Assembly: GCA_012295275.1 (NCBI GenBank)
Contig: CM022673.1
Span: forward strand, 2,889,105 to 2,953,104
Direction: 5' to 3'
DNA: 64,000 nt
DNA from: Chrysomallon squamiferum
Lineage: Eukaryota > Mollusca > Gastropoda > Neomphalida > Peltospiridae
Position numbers and translations under genes: made by a program
Shown here: positions 15,846 through 28,248 of the stretch, in pieces
Position numbering within the stretch: position 1 is the stretch's first letter
Layout of the letters: each line of letters starts with the position of its first letter
Notes under the pieces: generated by a model
Told to the model about the DNA's origin: nothing
Databases searched by the model: none
The model's input: the letters and a program-made list of their open reading frames with translations, nothing else

Positions 15846-16708
15846 GAACTGAAATGAAATAACTTTTAAATTTACGAAATAGTAATAAAATTAAAAACAA
15901 AATATGTTACTTGAAAATAGATATACTATAGAAAGTTAACATGCTCTATTTTTTTTTTTTTTAATCAAATCACATCTAAAATATCAGTCATCAATTCTTT
16001 TAAAATCACAACACTACTCTTTATATATATATATATATAAATGAAAATAAAAAAAGGTAAAAATATTACCTTACCTGCTACAGTAGCTTACAAACATCTA
16101 CACTAACTCTCTATATTCATAACAATATCCATCCATTGTGAGAGGAGATGTTTGTAAGAAAAAAAAAAGATACCTGAAAGTGTTAGTTAAGGTAAATAAG
16201 TACAACACAGATTTATTTGAATTGAAATTCCTGGATTTGAAATTTCACCACACACAAACACCAAATCAACAGAAGATGCTCTGTGCACACAATCTGCCCT
16301 GTTATCTGTGAAGTTCTTTGCAATCTTGCTGTACTGAAAAATGGTTAAAACTCTTGGCTGTACATCAAAGTAGTTCTTAGGCATTTTCACATGTCTAATA
16401 TGTACCAGGCTTCTTCAGATTTGGCTGAAAATCAGTGAAAATATTTTATCCTTTTTTGTCTTCTTCCCCCCCCCTTTTTGGTGTGGTCAATGTGCTCTCT
16501 CTCTCTGTCTCTCTTTCTCACACATATATTCATCTAGTCTAATAAACAACAACTATTTTGTAGTCACTGATCCTAAATGATTGATTTAAAATTTTTAAAA
16601 AATAATTTTTGTTTATTATTAATAAAGGCCTAATTATTAATATAACTGATCATACTGATTTTAGAAAACAACAGTTTATGTATGGAAACAACAGCTAGTC
16701 ATTGGTTA

Positions 16709-17020
16709 AATATCAAGTAATATTCTTATTATACATGTACTAGATATCAAGTATTATTCTTATTATACTTGTACTAGATATCAAGTATTATTCTTATTAT
16801 ACATGTACTAGATATCAAGTATTATTCTTATTATACATGTACTAGATATCAAGTAATATTCTTATTATACATGTACTAGATATCAAGTATTATTCTTATT
16901 ATAGATGTACTAGATATCAAGTATTATTCTTATTATACATGTACTAGATATCAAGTATTATTCTTATTATACTTGTACTAGATATCAAGTATTATTCTTA
17001 TTATACTTGTACTAGATATC
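16709..17020 (+). repeat. Minisatellite, 34-bp unit, about nine copies
   Basis: Unit begins CTAGATATCAAGTATTATTC and ends TTATTATACATGTA. Copies differ at single positions (ACATG/ACTTG/AGATG; AGTATT/AGTAAT). The array is head-to-tail with no spacers. Confidence 0.95.
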
Positions 17021-18106
17021 ACTGCCAGAAACATCATTACTAAGCTCCCATAAATGAAACTTTTTTCATGGAAATTTCTTTTAATTAAATGGTGTGTTTT
17101 ATTATGTTTATTTATTAATTATTTTTATTATTATTGTTATTATTATTATTATTTAAAAATTTTTTTTTACCAAATAAATGTTCCATACTCTCAGAAAAAC
17201 ACATACCAAAAAGTTTAATGCATATTATTCATAGCCAGTGAAGGATCAATGAATGAACAGATGAATGAATAAACAAATAAAGGTCTCAGTACAAAATAAC
17301 TGTAATGGATGACGTAGGAAGCCTTCCTGTGTAAGATGTCGCTCAAATAAAAATGCCTGGTTTTATTAAACATGGAAGCTACCAATCCTGTAACAAATCA
17401 TTCTCCAAAGCTCATTTTTTTTTGTTTATTTTTAATTTCATTACTCATTTTATTGTTTTAACAAGAAATTCTTTCTGTTTTCTTTAGAGTGATAAATAGT
17501 GAAATCACCAATACTGGGTTGTTATTTTTTGTTTTTTTTAAATTTCTTTATGTTAATATTTTGGTCCAGTTTATATTTAAGTGTTTGTCTGGAAATCATT
17601 TGTAAATGTAACACCAAACTCCCACTCTCCCTGCCCACGTCTTCTGTTATGATGTAAGAACCAATTAAAAACTCACTTCCTGGTTTTTTTCAACAACAGT
17701 TCTTTAAATTGTTTTTCTTTCTAAATTTAGAAAAATTATTTCATTGAGAACAAATAAACAAAAATAAATATTTTCTCGTTGACACACATACACTGAAAAT
17801 GTTATTACTGATCACCAATTTTATTAACATATTATTTACCCATGCTGTATATATATGTCCGTGTAATAAATAATTATACGTTATCAACAGATGAACTATT
17901 AAGTATAATTAAATGACGTGATATTGATGAACACTATAATCACTAATGCATCCATCTTGACAAAATAATGCTGTAGTGCTACTGAGTGTGTTTCCATTTA
18001 CTGAAACCGTTCATTTGACAAGTTGTAATATCTCTCACTGTGTAATATGTCAGACATTAACAAGGAAGAACCCAGTGAAATGAATCTCATTCTTTGTCAG
18101 GCTTCT

Positions 18107-18137
18107 CCACACACACACACACACACACACACACCCA

Positions 18138-18172
<35 letters not shown>

Positions 18173-18402
18173 ACACCCACACCCAGACACACACACACCC
18201 ACCCACATACTCACAGACACACACACACTCACACACACACAGACACACACACACACAGACACACACACACATACAGACACACACACACACTCACAGACAC
18301 ACACACACTCACAGACACACACTCACAGACACACTCACAGACACACACACACACACACTCACACACACACACACAAACACACTCACAGACACACACACAG
18401 AG
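18107..18402 (+). repeat. Long (CA)n compound microsatellite
   Basis: About 295 bases of ACAC interrupted by CCACA, AGACA and TCACA variants. The His/Thr and Cys/Val open frames across it are not genes. Confidence 0.97.
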
Positions 18403-19134
18403 AAATATATATATACTTTTTATTTGCTGTTTTTATTAAGTGTTTTCAAAATACGTAATTAAAAATATAAAAATGTGATAAAGTTTCTTCTTTCTTAATG
18501 AAAGTGAATTACAGAGACAATGAAATTTAATCAGTGAATATATCTAAAGCTAACAGAAATAATTTATAAAATATTTCAAAATGCTATTTTGTCTACTGTA
18601 ATGTGAATGATTACAAACATCTTTTTTTAATTATTATTTAACAAATGGATACTATTTACACATATATAATTATATTTTGGTCTTTTACTGTACAGACACA
18701 CACACACACACATATACATGCACACCTATATACATGGACACCCATTATTATAACCAAGATGTCTTGTACCATTAAGTATTTTACTTACACAAAGTATTAC
18801 AGTTTAACTTTGTTGGATAAAACATAATAACAAAGTTTTCTTTTTTTTTAGGGTGGAGTCAACAGGAAAACTGTCCTTGACATGTTAAAGCATTAATCTA
18901 TTGTTGGACTTCACTCAGTGGGTGGCAACTTGCACACAGAGAGAAAAATAACTGCACACCAGAGACTGTGATATACATTACTTTAACAATGGCCTGCCAT
19001 GAGATATCATCTTAATTTCACACACAGATGTGTGTTGTTGATATTATCTGTGAAATAGTGTGTATTTGTGTGAATGTGTATCTGGCATGTGTATATGGTT
19101 TTGAGAGAAGGTATACACACACAAACAAAAACAT

Positions 19135-19174
<40 letters not shown>

Positions 19175-20208
19175 ACAAACATGTTATGCAGTGTGTGTAT
19201 GTGTGCATCTGTAAACATGTGCCAGATATTTTTTGAATGCCAATAAACAGTATTTAACTGTCAAAACTTTAAAGATTATTTTTCATCCAGACATTTTCAG
19301 ATTTTGAGATGTGTTTTAATGACAAAATCAGCATAATCTATCTTAAAAAATCATTAAAGTGGATCCTCATTTAAATGTTAGGAAACTGTCCATTTTTGAG
19401 TGCTTTTTAATTTACAGCAAAGATCTGTTATAATATTTGTTAGCAGATTATTTCACAAAGAACCTCTGTAAATATGAGAGTAAACTGCATTGTGTTTGGA
19501 CACACTGTTGGTCTTTCTGAGCAACTGGTCAACAACACAGGCATTTGTAAGCCTTCGTAGCAGGTAACAAACAGTCACAGCCTCTTTAACACCTTTTCAA
19601 GGTGTGACAGGTGAAACTTTTTAAAAAAAAAAAAATGAATGGTTGCAGGCTGACATATGACACACCTAGTTTCACCTGAAGCAAAATATTCCAAGGATAT
19701 TTTACTTGTGATAAAACAGTTTTATGGGCTCATTTTCAGTTTTTTCCATTCTTGCCAATATTATAATATTGGTTTATGAACATGTACACAGGCACAAAGT
19801 AACACTGATCTTTAAAACTAATCAAATATCACAATTCACACACACTCTGACCACTGAGCTACATCTTATCACTTAAAAGTGTTTTCCAACCCATTACATA
19901 TTTAAATATATCTTATGAGGTAAATCATTTCATCTGGACATCCTTTACTTATTCATGAAACAATCTGAGAAAAATTAGCACATAGTTAATAATACTGTTT
20001 ATAATAAATACATGCAATAACACAATGACATATTAGATCATAGGTGCATATGGACATACATAAAATATCTATGCATACCCATGCATTATAGATGTAAATA
20101 AACACATGTAATAATATACATAGCATTATATCCATCCAGAAACATGCCTAATGCAAATATGCACAGAGCAGAATATACATTTACACATTTACTAGGTGAC
20201 AGTACAGG

Positions 20209-20212
<4 letters not shown>

Positions 20213-20297
<85 letters not shown>
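20213..20297 (+). repeat. (GA)n microsatellite
   Basis: Uninterrupted GA tract of about 85 bases. Confidence 0.97.
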
Positions 20298-20298
<1 letters not shown>

Positions 20299-21156
20299 AT
20301 ACACCAGGATGTAGGGATTGTTCCTTTGTTTTGCTTCGTTTGTTTTATACAAAAAATAAATAATTAATGAAACTTCAGATTCTTAGAAATCAAATTAGTA
20401 AAATCTATCAGTCAGCTTACCAATTATCCGAAAATATTTATATATATAAACAGAGTGTTTGCAACTGATATACTATATAATAGATCGGTGATATTATATT
20501 ACCTTTGAGTCACGTCAATGCAGTTTAAACCGTTGTTTTGTACCAGAATCGTGTGATTATCCAGATTTGCACATTAACACTTGATAAAGGGGAAGTAACT
20601 GTGTTAAACAAGAACCTCCCTTCCTGATATTCTCGGGCATTTAAGCTAGTATTTTCTTTATCCATTCGGGAGCAAAAAATCACGAATATATTATATTTTA
20701 TGTTGATAAATTGGCAGCGATACATTACAAAAGTATGTTCAAATGATCTGCCGGCAATTCAATACTTTTTTTATTTTTTTTTTCACTTAACAAAACCGAG
20801 GTGTCTGCAATTCTTGAACGTAATTTTCATTATTTTATTTCAGTGTGATTAAAATAATTTTACATTTAAAATTACTATTTGATTTGTTTTATCTGTAACA
20901 GTTATTTCATGCTGATACGAAAATTATAAAATAAAATATTCCTGTCATTGAATGATCAATGGATTATACAAATTATCATTCACCTGTCATTTTGCTGTTA
21001 AAGATTTTTTTTTTTTTTTTTTTTTTTTAAAGACGGATCCGTGAGCTACTAGCTTGTATTCAACGTCAAAGAAGTGATAAAAAAATAATAATCTCAAAAA
21101 CGATTGATACAAACAGGCATGTATTTCACAGAGAGTTACCAGAAAATTTCACTTAC

Positions 21157-21537
21157 CGGCTGAAGAGTGGTTAACGTGCAGCAGATTAATAAGCTTTTAA
21201 CAAACTCATAACAACGTACGAAGAATCAGACTGCCATGTGAGTCAGCTCCGCCTCCCAAGCTGTTCCAGGTACCTCCCTTGTCTCGTCTGCAAGCTGCAA
21301 TAATCTCGATAACGTTCGTTTGTCTGATTCACTTCGATGTGAACATTAATAGAGAAAACTGTAATGCTGTAAACAGCGCGTTTATTGTTATCACAGTGGG
21401 TTAATAAAATGATACTTTCAAAAGTTATTCGTTAAACAAAACATTTATCGGAGGTGGTTAATGGAACAGCCGACGTCGTGTATGACAAAAGTGAAGATGC
21501 TTTGAAGGAAAATTCTTCTTGCGGATGTAGACTGGGT
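21157..21537. promoter_or_regulatory. Possible bidirectional promoter with outward first exons
   Basis: A more CpG-containing patch within AT-rich DNA. On the minus strand an exon would end at 21157 with a perfect donor (CCG|GTAAGT). On the plus strand one would end at 21537 with GGT|GTAAGT. Between them lie an AP-1-like TGAGTCA (about 21239) and a CCGCCTCCC GC-box-like motif. No in-frame ATG exon was found on either strand, so both exons may be non-coding. The minus-strand gene would run toward the left edge. Inference from splice consensus and composition. Confidence 0.35.
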
Positions 21538-21615
21538 GTAAGTGAAAAACTGATGAAGAAAAAACGCTTTAAAATGACAACAGCAAAATTAAAAAAAAAT
21601 ATATTGCAAAACAGC

Positions 21616-21649
<34 letters not shown>

Positions 21650-22499
21650 TCTTAAAATTTTTTTATTAAAAAAACCCAACCTAAAATAATTTTTAAAAAC
21701 TTTTAACATAAATAAAACAATATAATAATTTTAAAAGAAGCAAATATAAAAAATAATAAATTCATATCTTAATTTCAATTATTGAAATCCATTGGTTTAT
21801 CAAAGTGTGTGATATATACTTTCATGTCTATGCAGTGATACATTTTGCTACATTGAAATTGAGATTACACTAAAAACTTACATAAATCTACCCATCTGTC
21901 AGTTATTGTCGTTTGATCAATCCATCTGACCACAGTTTTAATCTGGAAAGGAGATTAAGCTAGATTCAATTAGCATTTTCTTAGCTGCTGTTCATCTGAT
22001 GTCAAGATGAAGCCATAAAAATTGACAGCAACCAAATACATTTTACCTGTGCTGCTGTTGTTCTGAGCTGATTAAAAATTATCACAAATTTGTTGGGTTT
22101 TTGTTGGGTATTGAATTGTTTTGATACATCCTTTTCATTCAATCATCAAGTTAAATGCTGTGTTAACTGAATTGGAAAAAAAAAAAAAAAATACAAAGCT
22201 TGTGATGGTATTTGGTATCATTAACTTTGTGTGCCTTCTATAGAAACTGATTACATTTTATGATTTGTAAAAATTTAGACTTAGTTATTTTCAGTATGGT
22301 TTGGATTTAAATAAATTCAAAGTCACAAGTTATCAAAACGGATTATTTTTTTAATTTTTTTTTTAAAAACTGAAACCAAAAATGCAGAGATTTTTATTAT
22401 ACAAAGGTGACAATAAATATGCAAATAAATAATTATTTAACACCTCAGTACATTGACAATAATAATGATTATTATTACTTTCATCATCATCATTTGATA

Positions 22500-22501
22500 A
22501 A

Positions 22502-22585
<84 letters not shown>

Positions 22586-22586
22586 T
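22500..22586. repeat. Self-complementary (AAT)n(ATT)n tract
   Basis: About 37 bases of (AAT)n followed by about 48 bases of (ATT)n. The right half abuts the 3' end of the LINE fragment, so it can be read as its (TAA)n tail on the minus strand. Confidence 0.95.
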
Positions 22587-22589
22587 GTG

Positions 22590-22790
22590 CCTGCTGGTAC
22601 ACAGAAGTCACACAATTCTTTCACCCAAGTCTGACATTGGCCAGAAATTTCTCAATGGTCTCCCATCTCTTTTCCACTTGCTCAGTTCTAATCCAGTTTG
22701 TTTTTGGACATCATCTTTTCCCTTTTCCTCTCAGGAGTTCTGATTCACTGGCAAGGTGTCTTTGCTGGGAGACTGGTTGACCAAAATGAC
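22590..22790 (-). mobile_element. LINE fragment, C-terminal end of reverse-transcriptase ORF with (TAA)n tail
   Basis: Minus-strand translation includes PKTNWIRTEQVEKRWETIEK, then LANVRLG, a stop, and KNCVTSVYQQ. This resembles the short tail after the RT domain in many animal non-LTR elements (RGRPKTTW...W..V). One in-frame stop falls just before PKTNW and another where Trp is usual. The frame closes with TAA directly at the start of a (TAA)n tract, a 3' tail type known in several LINE clades. Truncated and degenerate; the clade was not assigned. Confidence 0.5.
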
Positions 22791-24136
22791 ATTAGTAATA
22801 TGCATGGTCTCTTGATTCACTGGACTAATGATTACCAGTGTTGGTAATTATTTTAGTAAAATATGCAGTAGTTTCAAAGAATCTCATGTATTATCTTCTC
22901 TAACACATTAAAGTAAAAATAATAATTTTTGAAAGAGCAACCACGGGTCACTGACTGAAAAAAAAAAAAAAAAGATGAGAAGGACTGATCTTGTAATCTA
23001 TAAATCTGTAATCCTGAGGATGAGTTTTCCACTAGCCTGCATACCATTCCTTCATAGCCAAGTTAGAGAACAACAAAAACAAGTGTAATTAAAGTAAGCT
23101 TGGCAAATTCTTTTAAATCTACCTTCATGCTTTATCAGTTGTCAGTTTTATTTAGAACTTGGCTCTGTATTTTAAGGAAGCTTATAAACAGACACTCGAG
23201 TTTGGCTCTCCTACTGTCTGATACTGAAATGTTTCAGGATACTTCAGAAAATGTTTATGTTAGGCCTAATGGATATTAAACATCAAATTTTCTAATGATA
23301 TTAAGAGAGGAAACCAATTGCCATTATTTCCTGTGCTACTCTTTCCAGTCCATTGTGAGACATCTTCTACAGACTTGTTTTGCAACACACGAACAATGGA
23401 TGGTATGGACATCAGTCAAGCATGTAGGTAATTTTGATCCTGCGATCCTAAATTTCTTTGTACAGGCCCAATTTATTACATTATAAAATGACATAATAAA
23501 TTTTCTTTTTCAGTCATCTATAAATAAGGATAAACTAAATATTGTTCGATTCATAACAAAAATTGCTTTAGAAATATCCATTTTGTTATTATTTTCTGTT
23601 TTAACTATAAAGTGAACTTAATTTTTTTAATTTATTATTATTGTTATCATTTATTAAAAAACAAAAAAACAACCAAAAAAACCAAAAACATCACAATATT
23701 TGAATATACAATTTTTAAAGAATATTAAAAACTAGAACACCAAAAATGTATTTATTTTTTTAATTCAGTTATGTACCAGTACATGAAATTGCTGCCAATA
23801 ATCAGTAAAATTAAATTAGGAACAAGGATGGGTAATGTATTTTTACACCAAAAATAAACATTTAACAGGCGATGTGATCAAGTATATTCTCAAATAAGAA
23901 CAGAATGGTAGTTTCACTTAGAAGAGAAGGGTGTATACACATAACACAGACACACACACACATATATACACACCTACACACATGGGTTCTACTTTGGCAT
24001 GTGATCTACACCAAACAAATTCTACTTTCACATTTATTTCACACTTATTTCAATTACTTTGTTGATTCTTGGTTTTTCCTTTTATTATGTGTTTATAATT
24101 TATAGGATAAAAAGCATACAAATTCAAATACTTTTT

Positions 24137-24425
24137 TCAATGAACTGAGTGAACATCTACTGGAAACAAGAGAAAAAGATCTTCAGCATTCTTCCTCATC
24201 TGCAGCCAACAGAAATAGTCTAGATGTGATTGGAAGGTGTTTTGGTTCACTCCTCTCATCTTCTTCAAAATATGAATTTTCAAATCCAACCAGAATCTTT
24301 CAATTGCTGAGTGATGGAAATTTAGACAATTTAAATTGGAATACACTGGCTATTCATCGGAAGGAATAACCGAATATTCTGCAACTTCTCTTTGAATCAA
24401 AGAGTGGAATAGTAATGAACAACCA
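24137..24425 (-). pseudogene. Fossil ISXO2-like (Merlin-type) transposase C-terminal fragment
   Basis: The minus strand encodes IQREVAEYSVIPSDE, a stop (TAG, where a Trp codon TGG would be expected), then PVYSNL, and after a shortened stretch HHSAIERFWLDLKIHI, RGVN and SHLDYFCW. This order follows the DDE domain of ISXO2/IS1016-related transposases: SDEW with the catalytic Asp, then the N-x-IE-x-x-W segment with the catalytic Glu, then the SHLDEF box. The in-frame stop, missing middle and absent N-terminus show it is dead. No terminal repeats were identified. Family call rests on motif memory. Confidence 0.6.
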
Positions 24426-25384
24426 AATCATATATTTATTCTGAAATATGTATCGTGCATTAATCTTAAAGGATTTTAAAAAATTCCTCTTATCCTATAG
24501 AAATTTCCTGGAAATTGATTTTTTGTAGATCACTCTTTTAATTGTAGATCACATGCCAAAGCAGTTTCATGATGTGTAGATCATGTCAAATTAGCACCCA
24601 TGTATTTATGTATGTGTATGTTAAACAACACACAAACATATGAATACACAGTACATATGTGTGTGTTAGAAGGGATTAAGTGAGAGAGAATTTAAAACAG
24701 AAAACTAAAGAAATCCTTTTTGCCAGTCAGTATGTCTTCTTGCATAAATAATTATTATTAACTATTAAAATTTAAAATAAAAATCTCAACAATGTTTTCT
24801 TTTATTTCCAGCTTTTTATGGATCATGATTTTGCAACTTCTGTTAATTCATAATTATTGTTTATCAAGATGATGAACAATGACTACCCAGATTTTATAAT
24901 GTTAAAAGAAAAAGCAAAAATGCTAAAACTAAAGTGTAAAATGCTACAGATTATGAGATCCAATACCTGGATATATACATATAAATGTAAATGCACAAAA
25001 TAAATTGACACACACAAAAAAAAAAAGAGAAAATATTTATATCAATTCTGAATAAAATCATTTTGTGATCACTTGTGATATTCTGCAGAATGACCTAATC
25101 CAATAAAGAGAAAGAAAAAGAAAAAAGAAAAGAAAGGAAGTCAAATGTTTAATCACTTTTTTTTTACTATTTTATACTATTTTAGTTGTATATTAAAATG
25201 GTAATCAATTTTAAAAAGTAAAATAGAAAATACCTTTCTTTCATGAATTGCAAGTCTTTTAACAATTTAAATATTTAAAAGGGTAACCCATTATAGCCAT
25301 TTAAAAAAGAAAAAAAAGAGACAGGAAAAAAACAAATTCAAAACTTAAACATCAACAAAATGTTTTAACAAATTGCACATCTAG

Positions 25385-25390
25385 TTTATT
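25385..25390 (-). terminator. Possible poly(A) signal of BDP1
   Basis: AATAAA on the minus strand, 10 bases beyond the BDP1 stop codon. It is the first hexamer after the stop, but AATAAA is common by chance in this AT-rich DNA and such a short 3'UTR would be unusual. The real site may lie further downstream. Confidence 0.3.
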
Positions 25391-25400
25391 CAACATTGCA

Positions 25401-28209
25401 CTAGACTGAATCTTCCACCTCAATCTCATTTCCATAAGAAATGATCTCCACAACTTGTGTGTCGCCTTGTTCTCCCAGATCACTATCAATCTCTGAAGCA
25501 ACATCCATGGTCTTGTAGGACAATGTATTTGAAACTTCTAGAATATTCCCTTCTGAATCTACTGAACAGTACAGTTGTTGATGATCAGGAGAAATTATTT
25601 TTTTTCTTGTCCATTTATTCACAGAATCTGCATCTCCTGCAGGTGACATTAAGCACTGTTGAGCATTGCTTGGCTTTAAATGATGTTGAGAATATGTCTG
25701 CTCTTTTTGTGGCACAAAATCCACAGAATTTTGTTCATGGTTTTGCCCAAGTTGTTTTTTAGGTGCTGGAGCAGAAGAATACTGTTCAGTGGATCCAGTG
25801 CTTGTCACTGTTGGCAGTTTAAAAGGTATCTCCAAATTAGAAGGCTCCTCTTTCCTTTCATTATAATTTGTCTGTATTGTCCGGACTTCAGTTTGGGAAG
25901 GTAATGGAGTAAATGACTTTGCTGATGAAATTTTAAAGGCGGGTATTACCGGTGTTTGTGGACAGATTCTTGGCACTGTCTGAGACATACTAGCTACCTG
26001 ACTTTTAGCTAGTTTGTTCTCTGACTGTTGGGACTTCTGATGAAGTGCCGAGATGGATGAATTACTGATTTCAAATGATTTTAGGGCAGACATATTTTGT
26101 TCTGCTTGAACTTCTGCTCTGTTTGAATAACTCAATTTGTGAACACCCTGTCTTTCGCTGTCTTTGTTTTTATCATAATTACTGATTACTCTATCAAGAG
26201 AAAAACATGGAGCAGGATTACAATTCTGATGACTGCTAGATGAAAAATATGATGATGAATGTGATGGTGATGGTGGTGCTGTGTGTCTTGATTTAATTTC
26301 TGTAGGTTGTGATGAACTGCTGTATGGTTGTGGTATCATCAGATGACTTGGATTGTGTGTTGGTGACATCAGATGTGCTCCTGTATGAGATGGTGACATC
26401 AGATGACCTGGTGTATGAGTTGGTGACAACATCACAGTTCTACCATCTACTGTGACACTGTCAGCACCATCAGGAACAATGTAAACATGAATGACAGTCT
26501 GGCCAGCAGACTCTTCAGGGACAAGTATCATCTGAACTTTCTTATCTGATGCATCATTTCCTGACATATTTTCTGATGGAGGTCTCAGCTGTCCTGTATG
26601 ATCCACCTCAATCACAGGATGGACTTGTTCAGGGATCTGCTGCATCACTATATTACCACTCACAGAATGTCCATGAATCACAGATTTTGGTGGTGAAAAT
26701 GATGCATCCTTCTGTGGTGTTGTACACACTTCCAGATCAACAGTTGCATCCTCCTGGACATCAGTAATTCTGCTAGCAGCTGGTTTTACTTTGCCTGGGA
26801 CAAATGGAACAGCTTCTGATGAAGGTTTCTCACTGTCTTCACTGCTGTCAACCTGTTCTTGTCGGCTACAACTCATGCTGACCAGAATCTCAACCACTTC
26901 TTCATGTTTTGTATGCAGCTCATCAGTGATCCCCACTTGATGTCTGAAATGTTAATATAATAATTATTATCATATGCATGCAGTAGTCAGCAGATTTTTG
27001 AATTAGGTCAGTACTAAAATATTCCCATCAATTGTTCTTTTCAAATATTTGAATTTTACATGCTTCAAGGATAGAAAACATTGTAAACAACTGGAGAATT
27101 AACATTTTTCTCAGTCCAGTAGAACTAAAATTTTATACAGCTTCTTGTACACATTTGAATGAAACAACAAGTTACTATCTATTCTCTTATTTCATAAACA
27201 ATTATAAAAATTATTAATGATGATTATTCTAAACTGAAAAAATCTACAGCAATTTCTAATAAAATATCAATTTACTATTAGAAAATGCTGGGAACAGATG
27301 TTTTATTTTACACCATTTGACATGAAGAGGATATCAATAAATGTGAAAAGAAAAGAAAAATCTTCGATATGAATATAAATGTATTTTAAACACAAATTAT
27401 TTTTTTTATGTTTCCAGTCTTAAGATTCCAACACTTTGAGGCCAGTAATTATTTCTTCAGGTGATTCATTAATTTTGATATTTTTTTTTTCTTAAATTTA
27501 AAGATTTTCTAAGGAACCATCATGTCCATTAAACTATACTTTTGTAAGTTGATATATTATGAATTTAAAAAATATTTTATCTTAAATTCAATATGAGAAT
27601 TTATTGCTTGCATTTATTTTGTAAAAGTGGTCACAGTTCAAATAGACTGATTATATTTCCAAAGTCCTCAGTTACAAACATGATTTTAAACTATTTTACC
27701 TTCAAAACACCAAATACACATTTTTAAAGTTTTATTTTATGTTATTTAAAAAAAATATATATCTATATCCAAGATGCAAAATATGTGCAATTTCCATTCC
27801 TAAATTGTTTAGATGATTAATTTAAGAACCGTAATCAGCAGTTACTTAAATGCTTTTAACTTCCTCTGAGGTTAACGGTCAGTTCAGGTATAAGAGGTTA
27901 ATTATCTTTCCTAATCTCTTTTTTTATTTAATATTAGTTACTAGAAGCTCTGTTTATTCAAAAAAAACCCCAAAACAACTTTGAAACAACAATAATATAC
28001 TTGTTAGATAACCCCAAATTTTTTGTGAAATAAACCAATAAAATGATCTAGATCATTTATGTCTGTAATAAACAGTTTGTTAACAAACTGAGGAACACAG
28101 ATGGTCTGTTTACTTATTATTTTATATTTTATAGATTTAGAACATTTATTTCATGTGTAATAATAATTATTTCTTTATAACTGATTATTGTATTTCATGT
28201 GATGAAATA

Positions 28210-28248
<39 letters not shown>

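Larger units (their letters stand above)
1..21150. other. Long non-coding region, no gene recognised
   Basis: No exon with both a conserved-looking frame and paired splice sites was found on either strand. The open frames are short or are translations of (GA)n, (CA)n, (ATT)n and (TA)n tracts. Complex unique-looking patches occur at about 3330-3570, 6640-6900, 13130-13800, 15120-15260 and 19490-19690, but none gave a recognisable product. The region may hold introns or the 3' part of a minus-strand gene starting near 21.4 kb. Confidence 0.5.
21538..25384. other. Intergenic region left of BDP1
   Basis: Apart from the LINE tail, the trinucleotide hairpin and the transposase fossil, this is AT-rich DNA with a GA tract (21616-21650) and poly(A) runs. 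No exon of the BDP1 gene or another gene was recognised here. Confidence 0.5.

Noticed and set aside
15433-15900. 155-aa and overlapping open frames on both strands
   Set aside because: They are Tyr/Ile/Cys/Val/His/Thr translations of TA, TG and CA repeats, open in several frames at once.
16709-17020. Regular direct repeats resembling a CRISPR array
   Set aside because: The 34-bp units abut with no unique spacers, and the DNA is eukaryotic; it is a minisatellite. The same holds for 940-1205.
18047-18462. 130-aa and 122-aa His/Thr-rich frames
   Set aside because: Translation of a (CA)n compound microsatellite.
21454-21669. 71-aa plus-strand frame from the CpG-containing patch
   Set aside because: It begins at GTG, has no in-frame ATG and ends in a GA tract; the part before the GTAAGT donor may be transcribed, but coding is unsupported.
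25457-26767. Plus-strand frames of 72-101 aa opposite the last BDP1 exon
   Set aside because: Antisense shadows of a 511-aa open frame that is in phase with the upstream BDP1 exons.
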